A stretch of DNA of 47,686 nt from Sphingomonadaceae bacterium (GTDB taxonomy: Bacteria; Pseudomonadota; Alphaproteobacteria; Sphingomonadales; Sphingomonadaceae), in contig JAHDBR010000015.1 of NCBI GenBank assembly GCA_020630295.1, positions 1 through 47,686 of the forward strand. Direction: 5' to 3'. A program made the translations under genes and the position numbers. Positions 28,549-37,572 of the stretch are shown here, piece by piece. Positions within the stretch are counted from its first letter, which is position 1; every line of letters begins with the position of its first letter. The notes beneath the pieces were generated by a model that saw nothing but the letters and a program-made list of their open reading frames with translations, was not told the DNA's origin and ran no database searches.

Positions 28549-30240
28549 TTACTGTGCGGTAACTTCTGCCTTTAGCGCCTTGCGGTCCAGCTTGCCGATC
28601 ATTGTTTTCGGCAGCTCTTCGCGAATTACCACATTCGAAACACGCTCGTGTTTTCCGACTCTTTGATTGAGCCACTCCTTCAGATCATCTTCGGAAATCT
28701 CATGGCCATCATTTAGCGTAATGTATGCGTGCGGGGTTTCGCCCAGATAATCATCGGGTAACCCCAGAACGAGCGATTCCTTGACCGCTTCATGGTCGAC
28801 CAGCACTGCCTCGACCTGGCTCGGGAACACTTTGAAGCCCCCCACGGCAATCATATCTTTGCTGCGGTCGACGATCTTGATGAAACCCTCGTCATCCTGA
28901 ACCGCAATGTCGCCGGTCCGAAGCCAAGATTCGCCCTGTATAATTACAAATGCTGATGCAGCCTCTTCCGGCCTGTTCCAGTAACCTTGCATGATCTGAG
29001 GGCCGCGAATGACCAATTCGCCTGGTTCGCCGTCCGGCGCGGGTTTGGAGGGATCTTCCTTGTCCACGAGCCTGACCAGTGTGCCCGGCACCACTTGCCC
29101 GATCGTACCGGGCTTGCGCACGCCCGCATAGGGATTCACGGACACTACGCCGGAGCTTTCAGTAAGTCCGTACCCTTCCACGACACGCACGCCGGTATGC
29201 TCCTCAAACTTCTCGCGCGTCGGGGCCGAAATGGGAGCGCCGCCAGAGATGCAAACCTTGAGCTTCGAAAAATCGCACTGGGCCGATTTCGGATTATCGA
29301 GCAGTGCCTGAAACATTGTTGGAACGCCGGGAAAGCCGGTCGTACCCATGCCGGAAATCGTATCCAGAACCTGCTCAACCTCGAACCGCGGGACCATCGC
29401 GATTGATCCCCCGGACGCCACCGCATGATTAAGTAACGCCGTGTTCGCGAAAACGTGGAACATGGGCAGCGCACCCATGAAAACTTCGTCCTGCGGATTA
29501 TCAAACGGATTAATCGATGCCACTTGCTGGGCATTCATCGACAGATTTGAATGCGTCAGCATCGCGCCTTTGGGCGCGCCCGTCGTCCCGCCAGTATATT
29601 GCAGCAAAGCGAGATCATCGACTTTGATTGCCGGCAAATCGGCTTCCGCCGCATCATCCAACATCGCCTGCCAGTTGAGTGTCTCGTCCGAATAGGTAAC
29701 GCTGGCAATCTTGCTTCGCGCAAACAGCTTCATCGCGAAGCCTTTCAACTTTGGCAGCATGGCCGAAAGCTGACCCACGATCAGCGTTTCCAGCTTCGAT
29801 GTGCGTAGCACTTCTGCCGCCGTGCCATACAGTTCAGGAACATCGATGGTCACCAGCATCCGGGTGCCGGAATCAGCGACCTGATGGTTCAGTTCGTCCA
29901 CCGTATATAAGGGAGAGAAATTGACCACGACAGCACCCGCCATCATCGCGCCGTAATAGGCCGCGACATAAATAGGAGCATTGGGCAGAAACAAGCCGAC
30001 CCTGTCGCCCGGACGAATACCGCGCGATGTCAGTGCGAAGGCGAAACGCTGCGCATCGGCAAAGATTTCACGATAGCTGAATGTGCGTCCCATGAAATGC
30101 ACCAACGGTGCATCCGGCGCACGAGCCATGGTCCCTGCAAACATTTCCGGCAGCGCCATCGGTTCAAATGCCGTATCCCACGGCTTAGGGTGGTGATAGG
30201 CGATATTCGCAAACGGATTCTGTGCACTACTTACATTCAT
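28549..30240 (-). CDS. fadD: Long-chain fatty acid--CoA ligase (AMP-dependent synthetase)
   Basis: ATG at 30240. LLQYTGGTTGAPKGAMLTHSNL, VVEGYGLTESSGV, SWLRTGDIAVQDDEGFIKIVDRSKDMI, LPKTMIGKLDRKAL. Confidence 0.92.
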   Translation of the reverse strand: MNVSSAQNPFANIAYHHPKPWDTAFEPMALPEMFAGTMARAPDAPLVHFMGRTFSYREIFADAQRFAFALTSRGIRPGDRVGLFLPNAPIYVAAYYGAMMAGAVVVNFSPLYTVDELNHQVADSGTRMLVTIDVPELYGTAAEVLRTSKLETLIVGQLSAMLPKLKGFAMKLFARSKIASVTYSDETLNWQAMLDDAAEADLPAIKVDDLALLQYTGGTTGAPKGAMLTHSNLSMNAQQVASINPFDNPQDEVFMGALPMFHVFANTALLNHAVASGGSIAMVPRFEVEQVLDTISGMGTTGFPGVPTMFQALLDNPKSAQCDFSKLKVCISGGAPISAPTREKFEEHTGVRVVEGYGLTESSGVVSVNPYAGVRKPGTIGQVVPGTLVRLVDKEDPSKPAPDGEPGELVIRGPQIMQGYWNRPEEAASAFVIIQGESWLRTGDIAVQDDEGFIKIVDRSKDMIAVGGFKVFPSQVEAVLVDHEAVKESLVLGLPDDYLGETPHAYITLNDGHEISEDDLKEWLNQRVGKHERVSNVVIREELPKTMIGKLDRKALKAEVTAQ

Positions 30241-30334
30241 GTAAGTTTGATGCCGCAAGCCAGCCGCAGGAACAAGGGCAAATGCCCTCGAACCATTGGA
30301 TTAGACAAGATTTCTCATTTACCGGCCGGGGCTA

Positions 30335-31063
30335 TCAACCCTCTGCCGGAGTTTCCCCGCTCTCGTCAGCGCGTTTTGCTTCTAACCATGCAGCAGCTTC
30401 TGCTTCTTGCGCGGCTTCCGATGCGGCTTTCTGCGCATCGTCACGCTCAGCCCGCAATTCAGCGATCAGCTTTTCACGATCAGTGAGACCAGCCGCAACC
30501 GGAATAGCCACTTCAGCTTCTTCACCTTCAACCGGTTTGATGTTCTTAGCGGCTTTGGCGACAACGGCGTCCAGTTCACGCTGGGAACACAGACCCAGAG
30601 TTACAGGATCCTTCGGCTGGATATTCTGGATGTTCCAGTGGCTGCGGTCACGAATCGCATTGATCGTATTGCGCGTGGTACCGATCAATTTGGAAATCTG
30701 CGCGTCGGAAATCTCCGGGTGGTTCCGCAGCAACCAGTTGATGCCATCCGGCTTGTCCTGACGTTTGGATACCGGCGTATAGCGCGGGCCCTTGGTACGG
30801 GTAACTTCGACAGGAGCCTTCTGCATAACCAAAGAATATGCCGGGTCTGCTTGACCCTTCTCGATTTCTTCCTGCGTCAACTCGCCTGAATGGAGCGGAT
30901 CACGGCCGGTATATTTGCTGCCCGCCAGATCATCTGCCATCGCTTGCACTTCAAGAATGTGCAGGCCGCAGAATTCTGCAATCTGTTCAAAACCGAGCGA
31001 CGTATTGTCGATCAGCCAGGTCGCAGTCGCGTGCGGCATCAGCGGTTTAGGTTGGTCAGCCAT
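30335..31063 (-). CDS. trcR: DUF1013 / TrcR-family cell cycle transcriptional regulator
   Basis: MADQPKPLMPHATATWLIDNTSLGFEQIAEFCGLHILEVQAMADDLAGSKYTGRDPLHSGELTQEEI typical of DUF1013. Confidence 0.88.
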   Translation of the reverse strand: MADQPKPLMPHATATWLIDNTSLGFEQIAEFCGLHILEVQAMADDLAGSKYTGRDPLHSGELTQEEIEKGQADPAYSLVMQKAPVEVTRTKGPRYTPVSKRQDKPDGINWLLRNHPEISDAQISKLIGTTRNTINAIRDRSHWNIQNIQPKDPVTLGLCSQRELDAVVAKAAKNIKPVEGEEAEVAIPVAAGLTDREKLIAELRAERDDAQKAASEAAQEAEAAAWLEAKRADESGETPAEG

Positions 31064-31078
31064 GGTGTTCTCCGCCCG

Positions 31079-31132
31079 TTAGGGGCCAAATTCGTCCAAA
31101 AATAGAAGGGCCGCCCCTTTCGGAGCGGCCTG
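31079..31132 (-). terminator. Rho-independent-terminator-like hairpin in the 5' leader of the DUF1013/trcR gene
   Basis: Minus strand GGCCGC (31130-31125) ... GCGGCC (31114-31109), then TTCTATTTTTGG. Perfect 6-bp GC stem plus inner CC/GG and a U-rich tail. Confidence 0.5.
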
Positions 31133-31285
31133 TGCCTGATGATTTAGGGCATCGACCTTCATTGAGCAAGCAATTCCGTATCGTACGGCAATTCCGGCAT
31201 AATTGCACTGTGCCCGGATTAACTTCTTGTTTGGGTAAGTTTGGTAACTGCCTGAAATATCAGCTGAGATTGGGAGGGAACAGCT

Positions 31286-32005
31286 ATGCGCAAGATAGGA
31301 AAAATCGCTTCGGTAACATTAAGCGCGGCAATGCTCGCCGGATGTTCTGGCGGCGAAGATTTCGCCGTGGATGTTCAGGCACCCGCGCAAGCGGTGCACG
31401 CGGCACTGGGAGACCTGCACTCCAGTTCATTGCCGTCTATGCTCAGCCTCAGCGCAGCGAACAAATCATCTCCCGAACCGGGGCAAATCCTTTATTCGAT
31501 TCCGGCGCGCGGAAAGTCTGACCCCGCCACGATCCTGTTTGACGTTAACGAATTGGAACCAACCCGATCGCGCATCACCGTATCGGTCGACATCCCTGCT
31601 GTGAAAGTGAGTGTGAATGAAATTGTAAGCGAAGATAAGGTGGAGCAGTATCTTGAGGAAGAACTGCGCGCTTGGGCAGTTACCAGAAGCAAGGGGCAAT
31701 CCGGTTTGCTCGAAATCGATGCCATGCAAAGCTCCATGGGGAGCCTGGCCGTGGCGCTGCAATATGCGGGTGATTTAAATGCGCTTGCGAATGGCGATGT
31801 CCCGATAGGTTTCGGATCATTTGGATCATACGAAACGGACAATGACTATGGCGGCTCAGACTATGCCAGCAATGATACAGCGCCGATGACCGATCCTTCA
31901 CAGGACGCTGCGAATTACGGAACCCCAACAGATTATGGCGAACCGTCGACCAGCGAATATGACACTTATGAGAGCGATGATGGCGGCTGGGGCAATTCCG
32001 GCTAG
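31286..32005 (+). CDS. Putative lipoprotein with acidic Tyr/Gly/Ser/Asp-rich C-terminal tail
   Basis: Signal peptide with lipobox LAGC (MRKIGKIASVTLSAAMLAGCSGG); low-complexity tail GFGSFGSYETDNDYGGSDYASND...SEYDTYESDDGGWGNSG. Confidence 0.8.
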   Translation: MRKIGKIASVTLSAAMLAGCSGGEDFAVDVQAPAQAVHAALGDLHSSSLPSMLSLSAANKSSPEPGQILYSIPARGKSDPATILFDVNELEPTRSRITVSVDIPAVKVSVNEIVSEDKVEQYLEEELRAWAVTRSKGQSGLLEIDAMQSSMGSLAVALQYAGDLNALANGDVPIGFGSFGSYETDNDYGGSDYASNDTAPMTDPSQDAANYGTPTDYGEPSTSEYDTYESDDGGWGNSG

Positions 32006-32013
32006 TGCTGCGG

Positions 32014-32628
32014 TTACATCGCAATAAAGCCGGGTAAACGCTCCACGCGGGTAATCCACGCGCATATATTTCGGTACTCCTGAAGGCGGAAGCCGCCTGC
32101 CTCCGCCACGTGGGAGTAAGGATAGAGCACAATATCCGCCAGACTTGGAGCGCCGCCAACAAACCAGTCTTGGTGGGCCAAATGATCGTCCATCAATTGC
32201 AAAGCATCTGCGCCTGCGAGACGTTTTGCCATGATCTGCGACTGCTGTTCGGGCGTCAGCTTATCCTCGCCAACAAAGGCGAGCCAGAAACGCAAAGTCG
32301 CGATGTTCGGCTCGTGACTATATTGCTCGAAAAACATCCACCGGAACATCTCGGCCTTGGCAAACCGGTCTTGGGGGATCAGCTCAGACCCGTCTGCAAG
32401 ATAGCAGCAAGCGGCATTGCTTTCCGGCAGGAACCGGTCACCGACCTGCAAAACCGGGATCCGGCCATGCGGGTTCACATTGTCTATAAAGTCAGGCGTG
32501 CGCGTTTCACCCTTCAGAATATCATATTGCCGCGCATCGAGTGGCTGGCCAAGAAGCGCAGCCGTAAGTTTGATCTTATAGCAATTCCCGCTGCGGGGAT
32601 CTTCGTGCAGGATAAGCTCGTCACTCAC
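32014..32628 (-). CDS. Glutathione S-transferase family protein
   Basis: GTG start at 32628 (VSDELILHEDPRSGNCYKIKLTAALLGQPL), NPHGRIPVLQVGDRFLPESNAACCYLAD. Confidence 0.85.
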   Translation of the reverse strand: MSDELILHEDPRSGNCYKIKLTAALLGQPLDARQYDILKGETRTPDFIDNVNPHGRIPVLQVGDRFLPESNAACCYLADGSELIPQDRFAKAEMFRWMFFEQYSHEPNIATLRFWLAFVGEDKLTPEQQSQIMAKRLAGADALQLMDDHLAHQDWFVGGAPSLADIVLYPYSHVAEAGGFRLQEYRNICAWITRVERLPGFIAM

Positions 32629-33631
32629 CGCCAATCTCCAGAACGATTTTGCCGATATGGTCGCCCGCCTCCATATGCGCATGCGCCGCGCCGGCTTGAT
32701 CCAGCGGAAATGCCCGATCCATTTCCGGACGCAGCGATCCATCTTCCACGTGGGGCCAAGCCGTGCGGAATATTTCATCGCATAGCAGCTGTTTGAATGT
32801 GTCAGGCCGCGCACGCAGGGTTGATCCTGTCAGCGTCAGGCGGCGCGCCATTATCTGCGCCATGTTCAATTCTGCCTTCATGCCGCCAAGCACCGCGATG
32901 GTGACGTGCCGCCCATCTTCCGCGAGGCAAGCCAAATTGCGAGGGACATAGTCTCCGGACACCATATCAAGCACCAGTTCAACGCCTGTGCCGTCAGTGA
33001 TGGTTTTCACCTGTTCGACAAAGTCGCTGGTCTTGTAATTGATTGCGTGATCCGCGCCGATAGCCTTGGCGGCCGCGCATTTGGCGTCGTCGCCGCAGGT
33101 GACAATTACTTGCAAGCCAAACAATTTGCCCAGCTTGATCGCCATAGTGCCAATGCCGCTCGTCCCGCCATGCACAAGCAGTGTTTCCCCGTCGCACGCC
33201 CAGCCGCGTTCGAACACATTATGCCATACTGTAAACAAGGTTTCCGGGATCGCGGCGGCCTCTGCCAAACTCAATCCATCGGGTACGGGAAGACAATGCG
33301 CCATTTTGGCGACGCAATATTCGGCATAACCGCCGCCCGTCACCAACGCACAAACTCGCTGGCCGATAGTGTCCCGTGCCACATCTTCGCCGCAAGCGAC
33401 GATTACGCCAGCAATTTCCAGCCCCGGTATCGGTGACGCACCGGGCGGCGGGGGATAATGTCCCATCCGCTGGATTACATCGGGACGGTTCACACCTGCA
33501 TATGCCACGCGGACCAGAACCTCTCCCTCAGCTGGCTGGGGAACGGGCGGGCGCTCGATCCTTAGCACCTCCGGCCCGCCGGGAGCGTCATAGCCCGAGG
33601 CGCGCATATTTTGTGGAATCTCGACAGTCAT
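32621..33631 (-). CDS. Zinc-independent NAD(P)H quinone oxidoreductase (QOR/PIG3-like)
   Basis: ATG at 33631 (MTVEIPQNMRASGYDAPGGPEVLRIERPPVPQPAEGEVLVRVAYAGVNRPDVIQRMGHYPPPPGASPIPGLEIAGVI). Confidence 0.93.
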   Translation of the reverse strand: MTVEIPQNMRASGYDAPGGPEVLRIERPPVPQPAEGEVLVRVAYAGVNRPDVIQRMGHYPPPPGASPIPGLEIAGVIVACGEDVARDTIGQRVCALVTGGGYAEYCVAKMAHCLPVPDGLSLAEAAAIPETLFTVWHNVFERGWACDGETLLVHGGTSGIGTMAIKLGKLFGLQVIVTCGDDAKCAAAKAIGADHAINYKTSDFVEQVKTITDGTGVELVLDMVSGDYVPRNLACLAEDGRHVTIAVLGGMKAELNMAQIMARRLTLTGSTLRARPDTFKQLLCDEIFRTAWPHVEDGSLRPEMDRAFPLDQAGAAHAHMEAGDHIGKIVLEIGGE

Positions 33632-33741
33632 TGAGCCCCTCATCAGCTGTGACCTGTAAGAGACAGGCCGCGTGCTAGGGCCCAGAACTAACCCCGCCAG
33701 CAGTTGACAGCAACCACTGTTGCTTGCGAGACTTCGTTTTG

Positions 33742-33945
33742 ATGGATGAAGATGATCGGCCACGCGCCAAAGGCGACGCAGCGAGCAAGCTCTCGGCAGA
33801 AGACCTTGCCCCCTATTCGCAGGACGAGCTGGCCGAAAGAATTGCTCTTCTCAAAGCAGAGATCGAACGGGTTGAAGCCCACCGCAACAAAGCGGCAGCT
33901 CACATGGCCGCAGCGGATGCGCTGTTTGGCAAGAAAAGCTCATGA
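33742..33945 (+). CDS. DUF1192 family small protein
   Basis: MDEDDRPRAKGDAASKLSAEDLAPYSQDELAERIALLKAEIERVEAHRNKAAAHMAAADALFGKKSS matches the DUF1192 pattern. Confidence 0.82.
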   Translation: MDEDDRPRAKGDAASKLSAEDLAPYSQDELAERIALLKAEIERVEAHRNKAAAHMAAADALFGKKSS

Positions 33946-34067
33946 CCGGACAAGCAAAATTCGCGGCTCGCAATCTTGCTGATAATCACCATCTATGGCC
34001 TGTTCATCATGCCCCTTCATATTACTCCTGTACGGGCCATTTATTTCTAACGCCGAAAGATATCTGA

Positions 34068-36467
34068 ATGCCAAGCTTTGCTCAGAACCTCGAAAAAACG
34101 CTCCATAACGCACTGGCGAATGCGTCAGAGCGGCGGCATGAATATGCCACGCTGGAGCATTTGCTGCTTGCGCTGATTGATGATGAAGATGCCGCGCAGG
34201 TAATGAACTCCTGCGGCGTCGATCTGAAAGAGCTGACAGAGGTGGTCAAAACCTATCTCGATCAGGAATATCAGTCGCTTAAAACCGAGGAGGACGCCGA
34301 CCCGCAGCCAACGGCAGGTTTCCAGCGCGTAATCCAGCGCGCCATTCTGCACGTTCAGTCATCGGGCAAAGACACTGTTACGGGGGCTAATGTGCTTGTT
34401 GCGCTGTTTTCAGAGCGCGATTCATATGCGGTCTATTTCCTCCAACAGCAGGATATGAGCCGGCTCGATGCAGTCAGTTTTATAAGTCACGGCATAGGCA
34501 AAGGCGGGCAACAGCTTGATTCCACGCCGCAGCCGGGCTTGGAAGACACTGCCGGAGACGAGAAAAGCGCCGAGGGCGGCAACAAGAAGGAAACCGCGCT
34601 CGACCAATTTACCGTCAACCTCAATACCAAGGCAGAAAACGGCAAAATCGATCCGCTTATCGGCCGCGGTCCTGAAGTTGACCGCACCATCCAGATCCTC
34701 TGCCGCCGGAGCAAGAATAATCCGCTTTATGTCGGTGATCCGGGCGTGGGTAAGACCGCAATCGCCGAGGGTCTGGCGCGTAAAATCGTCGAAGGTGACG
34801 TGCCCGAAGTTTTGAATGAAGCGGTGATTTATTCGCTCGACATGGGCGCGCTGCTCGCAGGTACACGCTATCGCGGCGACTTTGAAGAACGGCTGAAACA
34901 AGTCGTTACCGAGCTCGAGCAAATGCCGCATGCAATCTTGTTTATTGACGAGATTCATACCGTGATCGGTGCGGGTGCAACCAGCGGCGGTGCTATGGAT
35001 GCTTCAAATCTGCTGAAACCTTCGCTTAGCAACGGTTCGATCCGCTGCGTCGGCTCCACCACATATAAGGAATTCCGCAACCACTTCGAAAAAGACCGCG
35101 CTTTGCTGCGCCGGTTCCAGAAAATCGATGTGAACGAGCCGACGATCGACGATACAGTTAAAATCCTCAAAGGTTTGCGCAGCGCATTCGAAGAGCATCA
35201 CCAGGTCAAATATACGCCGGATGCGCTCAAAACTGCCGTGGAGCTTTCCGCCCGCTATATAAATGATCGCAAACTGCCGGATAAGGCAATCGACGTGATT
35301 GATGAAGTTGGCGCGATGCAAATGTTGGTCCCGCCCAGCCGCCGCAAGAAAAAGATCACCGCACGCGAGATCGAAGCTGTTGTTGCTACAATGGCGCGGA
35401 TCCCGCCGAAATCTGTCAGCAAAGACGATAAGAAAGCCCTCGAAAATCTTTCGCGCGATTTGAAGCACGTCGTGTTTGGACAAGACGAGGCTATCAACCG
35501 GCTTTCAACGGCTATGAAGTTGAGCCGGGCGGGTCTGCGCGATCCGGACAAACCCATTGGCTCGTTCCTGTTTAGCGGGCCCACCGGGGTCGGTAAAACC
35601 GAAGTCGCGCGCCAGCTCGCCTCTATCATGGGTATAGAGCTGAAGCGGTTCGATATGTCGGAATATATGGAGCGGCACAGCGTCAGCCGCCTGATCGGCG
35701 CGCCTCCCGGTTATGTCGGATATGATCAGGGCGGTCTGCTGACCGATGCGATCGATCAAAACCCGCATTGTGTGCTTCTCCTCGACGAAATCGAAAAAGC
35801 GCATCCCGATCTGTTCAATATCCTGCTGCAAGTAATGGATAATGGCCGCCTGACGGACCAGCACGGTAAATCGGTCGATTTCCGTAATGTTGTGGTGATT
35901 ATGACCACCAATGCCGGCGCATCGGATATGGCGCGTAGTGGTATTGGTTTTGGCGATGTGTCGAAGGCCGATGCGGGTACCGAGGCGGTGACCAAGATGT
36001 TCACGCCGGAATTCCGCAACCGTCTGGATGCAATTGTTCCCTTTGCCTATCTGGGTAAAGACACGGTCAGCCGTGTGGTCGATAAGTTTATCCTACAGCT
36101 TGAATTGCAGCTTGCTGATCAGAATGTGCATATCCAGTTCGACAGTGATGCGCGCGACTGGCTGGCAGAAAAGGGATATGACAAGCTTTACGGAGCTCGT
36201 CCGATGGGCCGCTTGATTCAAGATAAGATCAAGCAACCGCTCGCAGAGGAACTGCTATTCGGCAAACTGGCCGACGGCGGCGAGGTGCACGTTAGTGTGA
36301 AAGACGGCAAGCCGGTGTTCGAAATGACGCCTGCCCCGCCAAAAACGCAGACAAAGCGCAAGGCTCCGAAAAAGAAACCTTCTGCGAAGAAGGCAACATC
36401 AAAGAAGCCCGATGCGGACGCAAGCGATAGCGGTGGCAGTCCGGATAGCGGAGACGATAACAGCTAG
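34068..36467 (+). CDS. clpA: ATP-dependent Clp protease ATP-binding subunit ClpA
   Basis: [42 protein letters not shown]; two Walker A motifs ([30 protein letters not shown]); ends in a Lys/Pro/Ala tail. Confidence 0.97.
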   Translation: MPSFAQNLEKTLHNALANASERRHEYATLEHLLLALIDDEDAAQVMNSCGVDLKELTEVVKTYLDQEYQSLKTEEDADPQPTAGFQRVIQRAILHVQSSGKDTVTGANVLVALFSERDSYAVYFLQQQDMSRLDAVSFISHGIGKGGQQLDSTPQPGLEDTAGDEKSAEGGNKKETALDQFTVNLNTKAENGKIDPLIGRGPEVDRTIQILCRRSKNNPLYVGDPGVGKTAIAEGLARKIVEGDVPEVLNEAVIYSLDMGALLAGTRYRGDFEERLKQVVTELEQMPHAILFIDEIHTVIGAGATSGGAMDASNLLKPSLSNGSIRCVGSTTYKEFRNHFEKDRALLRRFQKIDVNEPTIDDTVKILKGLRSAFEEHHQVKYTPDALKTAVELSARYINDRKLPDKAIDVIDEVGAMQMLVPPSRRKKKITAREIEAVVATMARIPPKSVSKDDKKALENLSRDLKHVVFGQDEAINRLSTAMKLSRAGLRDPDKPIGSFLFSGPTGVGKTEVARQLASIMGIELKRFDMSEYMERHSVSRLIGAPPGYVGYDQGGLLTDAIDQNPHCVLLLDEIEKAHPDLFNILLQVMDNGRLTDQHGKSVDFRNVVVIMTTNAGASDMARSGIGFGDVSKADAGTEAVTKMFTPEFRNRLDAIVPFAYLGKDTVSRVVDKFILQLELQLADQNVHIQFDSDARDWLAEKGYDKLYGARPMGRLIQDKIKQPLAEELLFGKLADGGEVHVSVKDGKPVFEMTPAPPKTQTKRKAPKKKPSAKKATSKKPDADASDSGGSPDSGDDNS

Positions 36468-36491
36468 TATATTGGCCGGCTGAGAACATTG

Positions 36492-36531
36492 CAGGGCGCG
36501 GATCGGGAACGGTTCGCGCCCTGTTCTTGTT
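36492..36531 (+). terminator. Rho-independent terminator after clpA
   Basis: CAGGGCGCG (36492-36500) / CGCGCCCTG (36515-36523), perfect 9-bp stem, then TTCTTGTT. Confidence 0.65.
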
Positions 36532-36539
36532 AAACCTGT

Positions 36540-37571
36540 ATGTCTGCCGACTTCTCTTGGATCAAACCCGCGCCGCACGGGATATATGTCGAACCCGCAG
36601 ATTGCTGGGTCGACCCGTCGCAAGCGGTCGACAATGCGCTAGTGACGCATGGCCACGCCGATCATGCCCGCGGCGGTCATGGGGCAACCATTGCTACTCC
36701 CGAAACATTGGCGATCATGAAATTGCGCTACCGCACGGGCGCCGAGGACGAGAATGGCGAGATCCCGACCAAAGCAACTCCGGTAGCTTACGGTGAGACA
36801 ATCCGCCTGAAAGGCGGTGTCGATGCAACCTATATCCCCGCCGGTCACGTGCTCGGTTCAGCGCAGATATTGCTGGAGCACGCAGGCGAAAAGATCATCG
36901 TCACAGGCGATTACAAACGCCGTCATGACCCCACTTGTCCGCCATTTAAAGTCACGAAATGCGATGTGTTGATTACCGAGGCGACGTTCGGTTTACCTGT
37001 CTTTACCCACCCGCCCATCAGCGGAGAGATTGCCAAGATCACCGAACGGTTGGCCGCCTATCCAGACGCGTGCGTGCTGGTCGGTGCCTATGCTTTAGGC
37101 AAGGCGCAACGGGTGATCGCGGAGCTGCGTGCTGCCGGGCATATGGATCCGATCTATCTGCATGGGGCGATGGAGAAGATGTGCCGCCTCTATCAGGAGC
37201 ACGGCGTAGACTTGGGCGAATTACGGCTTGTGAGCGATCATTCAAAGGACGATATGCGCGGCGCAGTTGTGGTGGCACCACCCTCAGCGATGAATGATCG
37301 CTGGTCGCGCCGCTTGCCCGACCCGATAACGGCAATGGCCAGCGGATGGATGCGGGTGCGGCAGCGCGCACGGCAACGCAATGTCGAACTGCCATTGATA
37401 ATTTCCGACCATGCAGACTGGACTGAACTGACCCAGACAATCCGCGATGTAGATCCGCAAGAAAGCTGGATTACGCACGGAAGGGAGGAAGCGCTGCTTC
37501 GCTGGTGTCAACTGAACCAGCGCCGTGCCCGTGCGCTTGCCATGGTCGGTCGCGAAGAGGAAGACGAATAG
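36540..37571 (+). CDS. Ligase-associated DNA exonuclease (metallo-beta-lactamase/beta-CASP fold)
   Basis: WVDPSQAVDNALVTHGHADHARGGH, YIPAGHVLGSAQILLEHAGEKIIVTGDYKRRHDPTCPPF, LIISDHADWTEL. Confidence 0.9.
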   Translation: MSADFSWIKPAPHGIYVEPADCWVDPSQAVDNALVTHGHADHARGGHGATIATPETLAIMKLRYRTGAEDENGEIPTKATPVAYGETIRLKGGVDATYIPAGHVLGSAQILLEHAGEKIIVTGDYKRRHDPTCPPFKVTKCDVLITEATFGLPVFTHPPISGEIAKITERLAAYPDACVLVGAYALGKAQRVIAELRAAGHMDPIYLHGAMEKMCRLYQEHGVDLGELRLVSDHSKDDMRGAVVVAPPSAMNDRWSRRLPDPITAMASGWMRVRQRARQRNVELPLIISDHADWTELTQTIRDVDPQESWITHGREEALLRWCQLNQRRARALAMVGREEEDE

Positions 37572-37572
37572 G

